Assembly: GCA_020833645.1 (NCBI GenBank)
Contig: JAJHRQ010000013.1
Location: forward strand, 1-38,249
Source: Thermocrinis sp.
GTDB taxonomy: Bacteria > Aquificota > Aquificia > Aquificales > Aquificaceae
DNA: 38,249 bases
Direction of reading: 5' to 3'
Position 1 is the first letter of the stretch. Every line of letters begins with the position of its first letter. Below, piece after piece: positions 7,973-17,287 of this stretch. Under the pieces are notes generated by a model. That model worked only from the letters and a program-made list of their open reading frames with translations, had not been told where the DNA came from and made no database searches. The translations under genes were made by a program, and so were the position numbers.

Positions 7973-8046
7973 TTTTTTAAGTTTAATTTAGTCCTTCTCC
8001 TTGAGAATTTTCAAGATACACCTTCTTTAGCTCCAATGAGGCTGTT

Positions 8047-8142
8047 CCAAAAGTTCCTTTTGGGATGTCCCCTTTTCTATGTAAAAATGTGTTATAATGC
8101 TACACACCTTTTAAGGGAAGTAGAGGGTTCCACAGGGACCCT
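8047..8142 (+). other. Orphan promoter followed by hairpin (possible small RNA or attenuator)
   Basis: An inverted repeat CCAAAAG-TTC-CTTTTGG (8047-8063) is followed by an extended -10, TGTTATAAT (TATAAT at 8093-8098). About 25 nt after the predicted start comes a strong hairpin, AGGGTTCC-ACA-GGGACCCT (8124-8142), then TTGTTT. No ORF with coding character follows. This could be a short RNA ending at a weak terminator. It did not match any RNA family I could recall. Confidence 0.4.
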
Positions 8143-8248
8143 TGTTTAACTTGGCAACTGAATATGGGTTAGTGTGCCCTTACGGTGGGCTGTTTCAATT
8201 TTGAGAGGGTTAAGGTTTTGATTTTCAAGCTTTTGGAGGGATAGTCTC

Positions 8249-8293
8249 ACCGTAAAACCGTAATGATGTAATGCCGTAGTGCCGTAATTACGG
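8249..8293. repeat. 8-bp tandem repeat ending in a palindrome
   Basis: Five consecutive octamers: ACCGTAAA, ACCGTAAT, GATGTAAT, GCCGTAGT, GCCGTAAT (8249-8288), consensus RCCGTAAT. The last unit continues into TACGG, making the palindrome CCGTAATTACGG (8282-8293). A further TTACGGT occurs at about 8178. Lies between the hairpin unit and the CRISPR-like array. Confidence 0.6.
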
Positions 8294-8403
8294 TCAGTGG
8301 CGAAAAGCGTTGAGAGACAAGTGTTTAAATTTAACAATAGCAGACTCAACTTTGCATGATCTCGGATTTCGGAAAATTAACTTCATTCGAAAGGGGTGCC
8401 CCC

Positions 8404-8432
8404 TTGACAAAATTATTGATATGTCTTATTTT
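8404..8432 (+). promoter_or_regulatory. Promoter of the CRISPR-like array
   Basis: TTGACA (8404-8409), 17-bp spacer, TATTTT (8427-8432). Transcription would begin about 8439, some 14 nt before the first repeat, in the orientation expected from the GRAAC-type repeat 3' end. The A/T-rich stretch 8401-8452 would be the leader. Confidence 0.5.
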
Positions 8433-8452
8433 GGTTAATGTGGTGATTTGGA

Positions 8453-8748
8453 GTTCTAAGCCCACCGTGTGGGATGGAGACCACGGCAATTTTGTATATT
8501 CTGTCGTTCCTGTTTATCGGTTCTAAGCCCACAGTGTGGGATGGAAACTTGATTTTGCTGGGCTTCGCCCCCAGCTGGGCTTGGGTTTGTGTTCTAAGCC
8601 CACTGCGTGGGATGGAGACAATTCATCTTTACCCAATCTCACCTCCCACCCATCCAGCTGTTCTAAGCCCACCGCGTGGGATAGCAACTGGCACTCCTAT
8701 TTTTGGAATTCTCCCATTTGTTCCTAATGCACTGTATGGAGTTGAAAG
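8453..8748 (+). CRISPR. Short CRISPR-like array with variable repeats
   Basis: Four 29-nt repeats at 8453-8481, 8520-8548, 8591-8619 and 8660-8688, separated by unrelated segments of 38, 42 and 40 nt. Each repeat is GTTCTAAG, then CCCAC-NGN-GTGGG, then an 8-nt 3' handle (ATGGAGAC, ATGGAAAC, ATGGAGAC, ATAGCAAC). The 5-bp stem is invariant while its 3-nt loop changes (CGT, AGT, TGC, CGC). A fifth, divergent unit at 8720-8748 begins GTTCCTAATG and ends GGAGTTGAAAG, after a 31-nt gap; it resembles the Aquifex-type repeat as I remember it. No cas gene is present in the window. It may be an ageing array or structured RNA units. Confidence 0.7.
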
Positions 8749-8749
8749 A

Positions 8750-8779
8750 TTGACAAGGTGCTTTTTTTTGTAGGATAAT
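8750..8779 (+). promoter_or_regulatory. rimP promoter
   Basis: TTGACA (8750-8755), 18-bp spacer, GATAAT (8774-8779). The A of the rimP ATG (8786) is 7 bp after the -10, the usual position of +1, so the mRNA is predicted to be leaderless. The -35 starts two bases after the last CRISPR-like repeat. Confidence 0.65.
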
Positions 8780-8785
8780 AATTCC

Positions 8786-9259
8786 ATGCAGTTGGACGAT
8801 AAAGCCATAGTCCAAAGGGTAAAGGAGATGGTCTTGCCTATTGTTAGCAAGATGGGATATAAGCTTTTTGATGTGGAGTTTAAACCTGAGAGGGGGTGGG
8901 TCTTGAGGATAATAGTGGATAAGGAAGGGGGGATTACGGTGGGGGATTGTGAAGAGATCAGCAAGAGGATCTCCGCCCTTTTGGATGTGGAGGACATTAT
9001 TCCCGTCTCTTACATGCTTGAGGTTTCCTCTCCGGGGCTTACCCGGGAGCTAACAAAGGCAGAGCACTTTAGCTTTTTTAAGGGTAGGCTCGTTAAGATT
9101 ATTCTAAGGGAGCCCATTCAAAACAGAAGGGAGCTTATTGGGAGAATAGAGGACGTAAAGGATGATGTGCTGGTGCTTAAAGATAAAGGGACTGAAGAAC
9201 TGCTACACATTCCTCTTTCAATAATAGCAAGGGCGAACTTGGAGATAGAAAAATGGTGA
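8786..9259 (+). CDS. rimP: Ribosome maturation factor RimP
   Basis: A 157-aa protein with the RimP N-terminal alpha/beta domain (LFDVEFKPERGWVLRIIVDK, then TVGDCEEISKRISALLD and YMLEVSSPGLTREL, the family's most conserved block) and a C-terminal SH3-like barrel. It assists 30S maturation. The ATG position is supported by family length; no Shine-Dalgarno is needed if the mRNA is leaderless as the promoter spacing implies. It overlaps nusA by 7 bp, the common rimP-nusA order. Confidence 0.9.
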   Translation: MQLDDKAIVQRVKEMVLPIVSKMGYKLFDVEFKPERGWVLRIIVDKEGGITVGDCEEISKRISALLDVEDIIPVSYMLEVSSPGLTRELTKAEHFSFFKGRLVKIILREPIQNRRELIGRIEDVKDDVLVLKDKGTEELLHIPLSIIARANLEIEKW

Positions 9260-10224
9260 GAAATCTTAAAAAACTCATTGAACAGGTGGCGAAGGATAAA
9301 AATCTACCCGAGTGGCTTGTGGAAAAAGCCCTTAAAAATTCAATAGTTTTAGCCATAAAAAAGGACAGAAAAATAAAGAACAATTTAGAAGTAGAGCTTA
9401 CAGAGGACGGTATAAAGGTTTATCAGGTTAGAAAGGGAGAAAAGTTTCCCTTGGATATTGTTCCGGAGGAGATAGACCGTATTGCAGCATACGCTGCAAA
9501 GGAGGAGTTTCTGAGGGAGCTTGAAAGGGCAGACGAGGAGAGGAGATACTTAGAGTTTATAGAGCTGGAGGGTGAGATTGTAATAGGTATTGTGCGTAGG
9601 GTTTTGGAAAACGGCGATTTGGTGGTGGACCTTGGAAAGGTTATGGCGGTCCTCCCTAAGAGGGAACAAATACCCAAGGAGAGCTACAAGCCAGGAGACC
9701 GAATAAGGGCACTGCTTTTGAAGGTTATCAGAAAGAGAGGAACTTACGAGATAATCCTCTCCAGAACCCACCCTAACTTTTTGAGAAAGCTTTTGGAGGC
9801 GGAAATTCCTGAGATAAAAGAGGGAGAGGTAGAGGTTTTAAACATTGCCCGGGAACCTGGCGAGAGGGCGAAGGTGCTGGTAAAGGCTAAGGACCCACGC
9901 ATAGACCCGGTGGGATTGGTGGTAGGATTACGAGGCTCCAAGATCGCACCCATAACTCAAGAGCTCTCGGGAGAGAGGATAGACATAATAAAATACACCG
10001 ACAACATAGAGGAACTTGTGAAGAAGAGCCTTGCACCAGCCCCTGTGGTGGATATAAGAATTGACCTAAGCCAAAAGAGGGTTGAGGTGGCGGTGCCAAA
10101 GGAAAAGCTTTCCTCTGCCATAGGAAAAAGGGGTGTCAATGTAAAACTAGCGAACCGAATAACGGGATGGTATATTGACGTAATGTCGGAAGAGGATTTC
10201 AAAAAGCTCTCCCAACTGAGCTAA
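9253..10224 (+). CDS. nusA: Transcription termination/antitermination factor NusA
   Basis: A 323-aa NusA: N-terminal RNA-polymerase-binding domain (1-100), S1 domain (about 100-175), KH1 (GLVVGLRGSKIAPITQEL) and KH2 (SSAIGKRGVNVKLANRI) near the C-terminus. It lacks the C-terminal acidic repeats of E. coli NusA, as is usual outside proteobacteria. NusA regulates pausing, intrinsic termination and antitermination. Translation is coupled to rimP by a 7-bp overlap. The next gene starts one base after the stop. Confidence 0.93.
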   Translation: MVRNLKKLIEQVAKDKNLPEWLVEKALKNSIVLAIKKDRKIKNNLEVELTEDGIKVYQVRKGEKFPLDIVPEEIDRIAAYAAKEEFLRELERADEERRYLEFIELEGEIVIGIVRRVLENGDLVVDLGKVMAVLPKREQIPKESYKPGDRIRALLLKVIRKRGTYEIILSRTHPNFLRKLLEAEIPEIKEGEVEVLNIAREPGERAKVLVKAKDPRIDPVGLVVGLRGSKIAPITQELSGERIDIIKYTDNIEELVKKSLAPAPVVDIRIDLSQKRVEVAVPKEKLSSAIGKRGVNVKLANRITGWYIDVMSEEDFKKLSQLS

Positions 10225-10225
10225 T

Positions 10226-11485
10226 ATGGGTTTAGACCTGTTTGTAAAAAAGCTTGTGTATGGTGGATATGGACTTGGGGAGGATAGGGGTAAAAAGTTC
10301 TTCATCCGGTACGCCGCACCAAAGGAACTGGTGGAAGTGGAAGTTCTAAAGGAAAAGAAGGACTACACGGAGGCAGTGGTAAAGACCGTAAAAATAGGCT
10401 CCCAATGGAGAAGAACGCCTCCCTGCAAATATTACACCTACTGCGGTGGCTGTCAATGGCAGCATATAGAGTATCAAGAACAGCTCAGAGCAAAGGTGGA
10501 CATACTCTTAGAATCCTTGGAGAGAATAGGAAAGATAAAACTGGAATCTGTTAACGGCATCCTCAGTTCAAAGGAAGAGTTTGGCTACAGAACGAGGGTT
10601 CAGTTTAAGATAAGGGAGGGACATCTGGGCTTTTTTGCTTGGGGCAGTGGGGAGCTGGTGCCCATTGAAGAGTGTCTTTTGGCACATCCAAGGATCAATC
10701 AGCTGATACCCTCCCTGAAAGAAACTGCCAGATTGTTAAAGGAACTTCAGGAAATCCATGTTTTTTACTCACCTCATGAAGACGAATTTCTTCTAAAGCT
10801 CATAACCATAAGCCCTATGGAAATTCAAAAACTGAGAAAGCTAAAGGAACACATCCTGCCCAAAGAGGTGGTGGGGCTTGGCAACTACACTCTGCTCGGT
10901 GGAAAGTTCATCAAAAGGGCGGTGGTGGGAAGGGAATTTACCTTTGTTAGGAGCGGGAGGTTTATCCTTAGAGTTAGCAACGATTCCTTCTTTCAGGTAA
11001 ATCATACCCTATATGAGGATTTTCCCAAATTGGTGGCTGAGGGAGAGAAGGTAAAGAGGGTTCTTGAGCTTCATAGTGGTGTGGGGTTCTTCAGCTTTTG
11101 GCTCTCGGAGAGTTGCGACTTTCTCTTTGGCTCTGATGCCAATCAGAGTGCGGTCAAGGATGCCATCTACAACGCCAAGCTAAACCAAGTTTCCAATGTT
11201 TCCTTTGCCCACGAGAGGGCTGTAGACACCCTAAAAAACCATGCGGGAGAGGTCATAGACCTTTTGGTTCTGGACCCTCCAAGGGAGGGGCTCTCGGAGG
11301 GCGAGGCAAAGCTCATCGTCCAAAACAAACCAAAAAGGATCATATACATATCTTGCAATCCCACCACCTTGGCAAGGGACCTAAAGGTTTTAACCTCCGG
11401 TGGATACAAGATAGAGGGCGTGCATTTGGTGGATAACTTCCCTCAAACCTATCACATAGAGTCTGTGGTTAAACTAACTATTTAG
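10226..11485 (+). CDS. 23S rRNA (uracil-C5) methyltransferase, RlmD/TrmA family
   Basis: A 419-aa protein: N-terminal TRAM-like beta-barrel, an iron-sulfur site formed by C67, C73, C76 and C150, and a C-terminal SAM methyltransferase domain with ELHSGVGFFSFWL (motif I), LDPPREG (motif IV) and the catalytic cysteine C377 in YISCNPTTLARDL. The 4Fe-4S ligands point to the RlmD (RumA)/RlmC group rather than TrmA. It makes m5U in 23S rRNA (or tRNA; some members act on tRNA). It starts one base after nusA, so it is probably co-transcribed. Confidence 0.85.
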   Translation: MGLDLFVKKLVYGGYGLGEDRGKKFFIRYAAPKELVEVEVLKEKKDYTEAVVKTVKIGSQWRRTPPCKYYTYCGGCQWQHIEYQEQLRAKVDILLESLERIGKIKLESVNGILSSKEEFGYRTRVQFKIREGHLGFFAWGSGELVPIEECLLAHPRINQLIPSLKETARLLKELQEIHVFYSPHEDEFLLKLITISPMEIQKLRKLKEHILPKEVVGLGNYTLLGGKFIKRAVVGREFTFVRSGRFILRVSNDSFFQVNHTLYEDFPKLVAEGEKVKRVLELHSGVGFFSFWLSESCDFLFGSDANQSAVKDAIYNAKLNQVSNVSFAHERAVDTLKNHAGEVIDLLVLDPPREGLSEGEAKLIVQNKPKRIIYISCNPTTLARDLKVLTSGGYKIEGVHLVDNFPQTYHIESVVKLTI

Positions 11486-11496
11486 GGGGTTCCGCT

Positions 11497-12054
11497 ATGG
11501 GTAAGGTTTTGGTGCTTTATGATTCAACCACTGGAAACACGGAAAAGATGGCATACCTTGTGGCGGAAGGTGCAAAAAGGGTAGAAGGTATTGAGGTAAG
11601 GATCAAAAAGGTGGATGATGCTACAAAAGAGGATGTGCTCTGGGCGGATGGGTTGGCGGTTGGCTCTCCTACCCACATGGGAATAATCTCTTGGAAGCTT
11701 AAAAAGTTCTTTGACGAGGAGTTGGGAGAGCTCTGGGGCGAGATTGACGGGAAAATAGCCTGTGCCTTTTCCTCCTCCGGTGGATGGGGTGGAGGAAACG
11801 AAGTGGCCTGTATGTCCATTCTAACTGTTCTTATGAACTTTGGCTTTTTGGTCTTTGGGGTAACGGACTATGTGGGTAAAAAATTCACACTGCACTACGG
11901 TGCGGTTGTGGCTGGAGAACCTCGCTCCGAGGAGGAGAAGGAAGCTTGCAGACGCCTTGGAGAAAGATTAGCCCAGTATGTGGCAATCTTTTTTGACGGC
12001 AAGAAGGAGCTCCTGGAACATATAAGGACCTTTGAAGGAAAGTTCAAGGATTGA
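11497..12054 (+). CDS. Flavodoxin-fold protein (WrbA/flavodoxin family)
   Basis: A 185-aa protein whose N-terminus VLVLYDSTTGNTEKMA carries the FMN phosphate loop (T/SxTGxT) of flavodoxins. A later SSGGWGGG loop and LHYGAVVAGEPRSEEEKEAC region resemble WrbA-type and other NAD(P)H:quinone reductases. It probably binds FMN and carries electrons or reduces quinones. A GGGGG precedes the ATG. Last gene of the rimP-nusA-rlmD-like unit, overlapping the DUF2103 gene tail to tail by 11 bp. Confidence 0.8.
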   Translation: MGKVLVLYDSTTGNTEKMAYLVAEGAKRVEGIEVRIKKVDDATKEDVLWADGLAVGSPTHMGIISWKLKKFFDEELGELWGEIDGKIACAFSSSGGWGGGNEVACMSILTVLMNFGFLVFGVTDYVGKKFTLHYGAVVAGEPRSEEEKEACRRLGERLAQYVAIFFDGKKELLEHIRTFEGKFKD

Positions 12055-12303
12055 GAAAAGTGGCTTTGAACTCCTCCAAAAATTTTTCTCTATCGCAGAC
12101 GACGAAAATTTCCTGCACGGAAGTGCCGTTTTTGTATAAAAGCTTATAGCCTGTGGGTGTTTCGTACTTCAAAAACAGACCCTTTGAGCCTATGCCCTTG
12201 TTCTGCCGGGCAATCCTGCCGGGAATTATGGACTTTACTGAGCTAAAACTAGAGAGCTTTTTTAAATACTCTTCCAATCCCTCCAGAAGATGATGTTCTA
12301 TCT

Positions 12304-12331
<28 letters not shown>
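12044..12331 (-). CDS. DUF2103-like small protein
   Basis: A 95-aa protein starting MGKHRKGKVKIEHHLLEGLE, which fits the HRRGKxxREHHLL opening I recall for DUF2103 (predicted metal-binding; function unknown). A TTG at 12364 gives an 11-residue longer frame, but the conserved opening argues for ATG 12331. It overlaps the 49-aa ORF upstream by 28 nt, so its translation may depend on that ORF. Residues include a YKLLYKNGTSVQEIFVVC segment. Assignment is moderate. Confidence 0.6.
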
Positions 12332-15047
<2,716 letters not shown>

Positions 15048-15049
15048 TT

Positions 15050-15055
15050 ATTTTA
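15050..15055 (-). promoter_or_regulatory. -10-like element of alaS
   Basis: TAAAAT (5/6) on the minus strand, last base 9 bp before ATG 15041. The -35 is weak. Confidence 0.35.
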
Positions 15056-15135
15056 ATCCTATTTGCAAAAGCTTTTTATTAGCATAATCAGAAATTCCAC
15101 ACGATAGGCTAAAGACTTGCCTATATTTATGAGAA

Positions 15136-15459
15136 ATGCCACACTCTACAACCGATCACATCATAGAGCTCAAGCTAAAAAAGCTATACCACAAAGACAA
15201 AGCAAGCATAGAAGAGCTTTTAAACAGTAGGGCAGGCAGAAACCTTTTACCCTACGAGATCGTTTTCAACGACAATGTAGATTGGGAAAAACTTAAAGAG
15301 TCTTTTCCTGAACTTTCTGAGTACTACCACAAAGCCTGCGTTATCTATTCAAACTACAGATATCTTATAAGAAGAAATAAGCCACTGCCCATTGTTAAAG
15401 AAAAGATAAAACAAGAGGATGTAAGAAAGTTTTTTGAGGCTTTGAGGGCTTTGGAATGA
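15136..15459 (+). CDS. Small partner protein of the nucleotidyltransferase (possible antitoxin)
   Basis: A 107-aa protein I do not recognise. It is basic and helical, starting MPHSTTDHIIELKLKKLYHK, with no membrane segment. The stop overlaps the ATG of the next gene (ATGA), a typical toxin-antitoxin arrangement with the smaller gene first. By eye the pair looks richer in A/T than the flanking alaS and lysA, which would fit horizontal acquisition. The ATG lacks a good Shine-Dalgarno. Antitoxin status is inference from position only. Confidence 0.6.
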   Translation: MPHSTTDHIIELKLKKLYHKDKASIEELLNSRAGRNLLPYEIVFNDNVDWEKLKESFPELSEYYHKACVIYSNYRYLIRRNKPLPIVKEKIKQEDVRKFFEALRALE

Positions 15460-16010
15460 TAAATGTTATTGAAATTTTTAAGGAGATAGCAAAAAGTACC
15501 GGCAAATCTATTGAGATTATTCTGGTTGGAGCGCAAGCTTTGCCATATTATGGAGTTAAAGCAAGGGCAACGATGGATATAGACGCAGAGATCGTTAGAG
15601 GTGATTTGGAGGAGGTCTACTTTGAGCTAAAAAAAAGAGGTTTTGAAAGTGATCTGTCTGAAAACATAAGCGGATGGAGTGTGATCTCACTGCCAAAAGG
15701 CTATCGGGATAGGGCTATAACGATCTATCAGGACGATCAGCTAAAGGTCAGCGTGCTTAGCCCTTACGACTTCATCATAATGAAGCTAAGGAGAGGCACG
15801 GAGCAGGATTTGGAGGATTGTTTAAACGTAGCCTTAGCAAACCACCTGTCCGTTGAGGAATTGGACAAACACTTTGAAGATGCCATAAGGAACTCTATAA
15901 AGGACACTGCAATATTGAACTTCAGGCTAATTTACAATCACTTTAGACAAGCCTTAATGGAACTTTTGTCCCAAAAATCTGAGCGAACTTCAGATTCTAC
16001 CCAAGGCTAA
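15456..16010 (+). CDS. Nucleotidyltransferase-fold protein (DUF6036/AbiEii-like)
   Basis: A 184-aa protein with the core of a minimal nucleotidyltransferase: VGAQALPYYG (about 24-33) then ATMDIDAEI with D41 and D43 as metal-binding acidic residues. This is the pattern of DUF6036/AbiEii-type proteins, several of which are toxins that modify tRNA or other targets. A VSVLSPYDFIIMKLRRGTEQDLED stretch, here with its PYDFIIMKL core, also matches that group. It overlaps the small upstream gene by 4 bp and ends 4 bp before the convergent lysA. An accessory toxin-antitoxin module is likely; a housekeeping NTase is the alternative. Confidence 0.7.
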   Translation: MINVIEIFKEIAKSTGKSIEIILVGAQALPYYGVKARATMDIDAEIVRGDLEEVYFELKKRGFESDLSENISGWSVISLPKGYRDRAITIYQDDQLKVSVLSPYDFIIMKLRRGTEQDLEDCLNVALANHLSVEELDKHFEDAIRNSIKDTAILNFRLIYNHFRQALMELLSQKSERTSDSTQG

Positions 16011-16014
16011 AAAT

Positions 16015-17271
16015 TTAGGAAAAGCATGCGTTGAATATATCCTCGTAGGTTTCCCGCCTTCTTATTACCTTTACCTTTCCTTTTTCCACCAACAGCTCGC
16101 ATGCCTTGGGTCTTGCGTTGTAGTGGGAAGACATGGCAAAACCGTAAGCCCCGGCAGAGAGCACCGCCAAGTAGTCTCCCCTCTCCACATAGGGAATTTC
16201 CCTGTCCAAGGCTAAGAAGTCTCCCGTCTCGCAGATAGGACCCACCACATCGGTCTTTATGTATTTCACGTCCCTTTCCACCACCGGCACGATGTGGTGG
16301 TAGGCGGAGTATATGGCGGGTCTTATAAGGTCGTTCATGCCCGCATCCACGATCACAAAGTGCTTGTGCCCTTTGTCCTTTAAAAACTGCACTTGAGTTA
16401 GGAGTACGCCTGCGTTTCCCACTATAGACCTTCCTGGTTCCAAAATAAGCTTAGCTTGGACGCCCCTTAAGCTTGGCATGATTGCCTTGGCTAAGTCTTC
16501 TGGTTCTGGGTTTGCCTGGTCTGGCTGATACTTTATACTCAAACCACCCCCAAGGTCTATGTATTTGATGTCAAAGCCCTCTTTTGTTAGCTCTTCATAC
16601 AGCCCTACCACCTTTTCTACCGCCTCTATGTAAGGAGAAACATCCAGAATTTGAGAGCCGATGTGGCAGTGTATTCCCACCACCTCCAAGTTTTTCAAGC
16701 TTCTTGCATACCTGTACTCTTCCTTTGCCTGCTTTATGTCTATGCCGAACTTGCTTTTTTTCATACCTGTGGAGATGTAAGGATGGGTCTTTGGGTCCAC
16801 GTCTGGATTTACCCTTATGGCAACCCTTACCTTTTTGCCTAACCTCTCACCCACTTCGTTTAAAACATCCAGCTCCATGTGGGATTCCACATTGAACATG
16901 AGAATGTCCTTCTCCACTGCAAAGGTGATCTCCTGCAAGGTCTTTCCCACCCCCGCATAGACTATCTTGGAGGGCTCCACACCCGCCTTTAGGGCGCAGT
17001 ACAGCTCTCCTCCAGAAACCACGTCCGCACCAGCTCCTTCTTCCTTTGCAAGTGCCACAATGTGCGGGTTAAAGTTTGCCTTGACTGCGTAGCATATTAG
17101 GGCGTTGGGAAAGGCTTCTTTGTAAGCCCTAATGCGGTCCCTTATGTAAGAGGCACTGTAAACATAAAGAGGAGTACCATACTCCTTGGCTAACTCTTTT
17201 AGGGATACCCCTTCTAAGAAAAGTTCTCCGTTCTTGTATTCAAGGTATGAGTTATACTCTTTTAAAAGCAT
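16015..17271 (-). CDS. lysA: Diaminopimelate decarboxylase
   Basis: A fold-type III PLP decarboxylase of 418 aa making lysine from meso-diaminopimelate. PLP lysine in CYAVKANFNP, GGELYCALKAG, HCHIGSQI, EPGRSIVGNAG and the GPICETGD motif with the catalytic cysteine of the dimer partner are all present, as is the C-terminal GAYGFAMSSHYN. The ATG at 17271 is preferred; ATG 17289 would share its bases with the rtcB start. A TAAAAT ends about 9 bp before 17271, so the leader is very short. Confidence 0.93.
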   Translation of the reverse strand: MLLKEYNSYLEYKNGELFLEGVSLKELAKEYGTPLYVYSASYIRDRIRAYKEAFPNALICYAVKANFNPHIVALAKEEGAGADVVSGGELYCALKAGVEPSKIVYAGVGKTLQEITFAVEKDILMFNVESHMELDVLNEVGERLGKKVRVAIRVNPDVDPKTHPYISTGMKKSKFGIDIKQAKEEYRYARSLKNLEVVGIHCHIGSQILDVSPYIEAVEKVVGLYEELTKEGFDIKYIDLGGGLSIKYQPDQANPEPEDLAKAIMPSLRGVQAKLILEPGRSIVGNAGVLLTQVQFLKDKGHKHFVIVDAGMNDLIRPAIYSAYHHIVPVVERDVKYIKTDVVGPICETGDFLALDREIPYVERGDYLAVLSAGAYGFAMSSHYNARPKACELLVEKGKVKVIRRRETYEDIFNACFS

Positions 17272-17275
17272 AAAT

Positions 17276-17281
17276 TTTAAT
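17276..17281 (+). promoter_or_regulatory. -10-like element of rtcB in a 16-bp divergent gap
   Basis: TTTAAT (5/6) ends 7 bp before the A of the rtcB ATG (17288), so +1 would fall on the start codon. The opposite strand of the same gap carries TAAAAT for lysA. The -35 regions would lie in the neighbouring coding sequences. Confidence 0.4.
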
Positions 17282-17287
17282 TTTACC

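Noticed and set aside
8100-8300. Possible 6S RNA or other housekeeping RNA downstream of the TATAAT at 8093.
   Set aside because: No long closing stem between the 5' and 3' halves could be found by eye; only local hairpins.
8146-8997. Short open frames across the array region (67-122 aa, both strands).
   Set aside because: They cross the repeats and non-coding elements, have repeat-derived residues and no Shine-Dalgarno or family resemblance.
17186-17287. 34-codon N-terminal extension of rtcB.
   Set aside because: It runs antisense in lysA, exceeds normal RtcB length and is not needed; MGLKEQL fits the family start.
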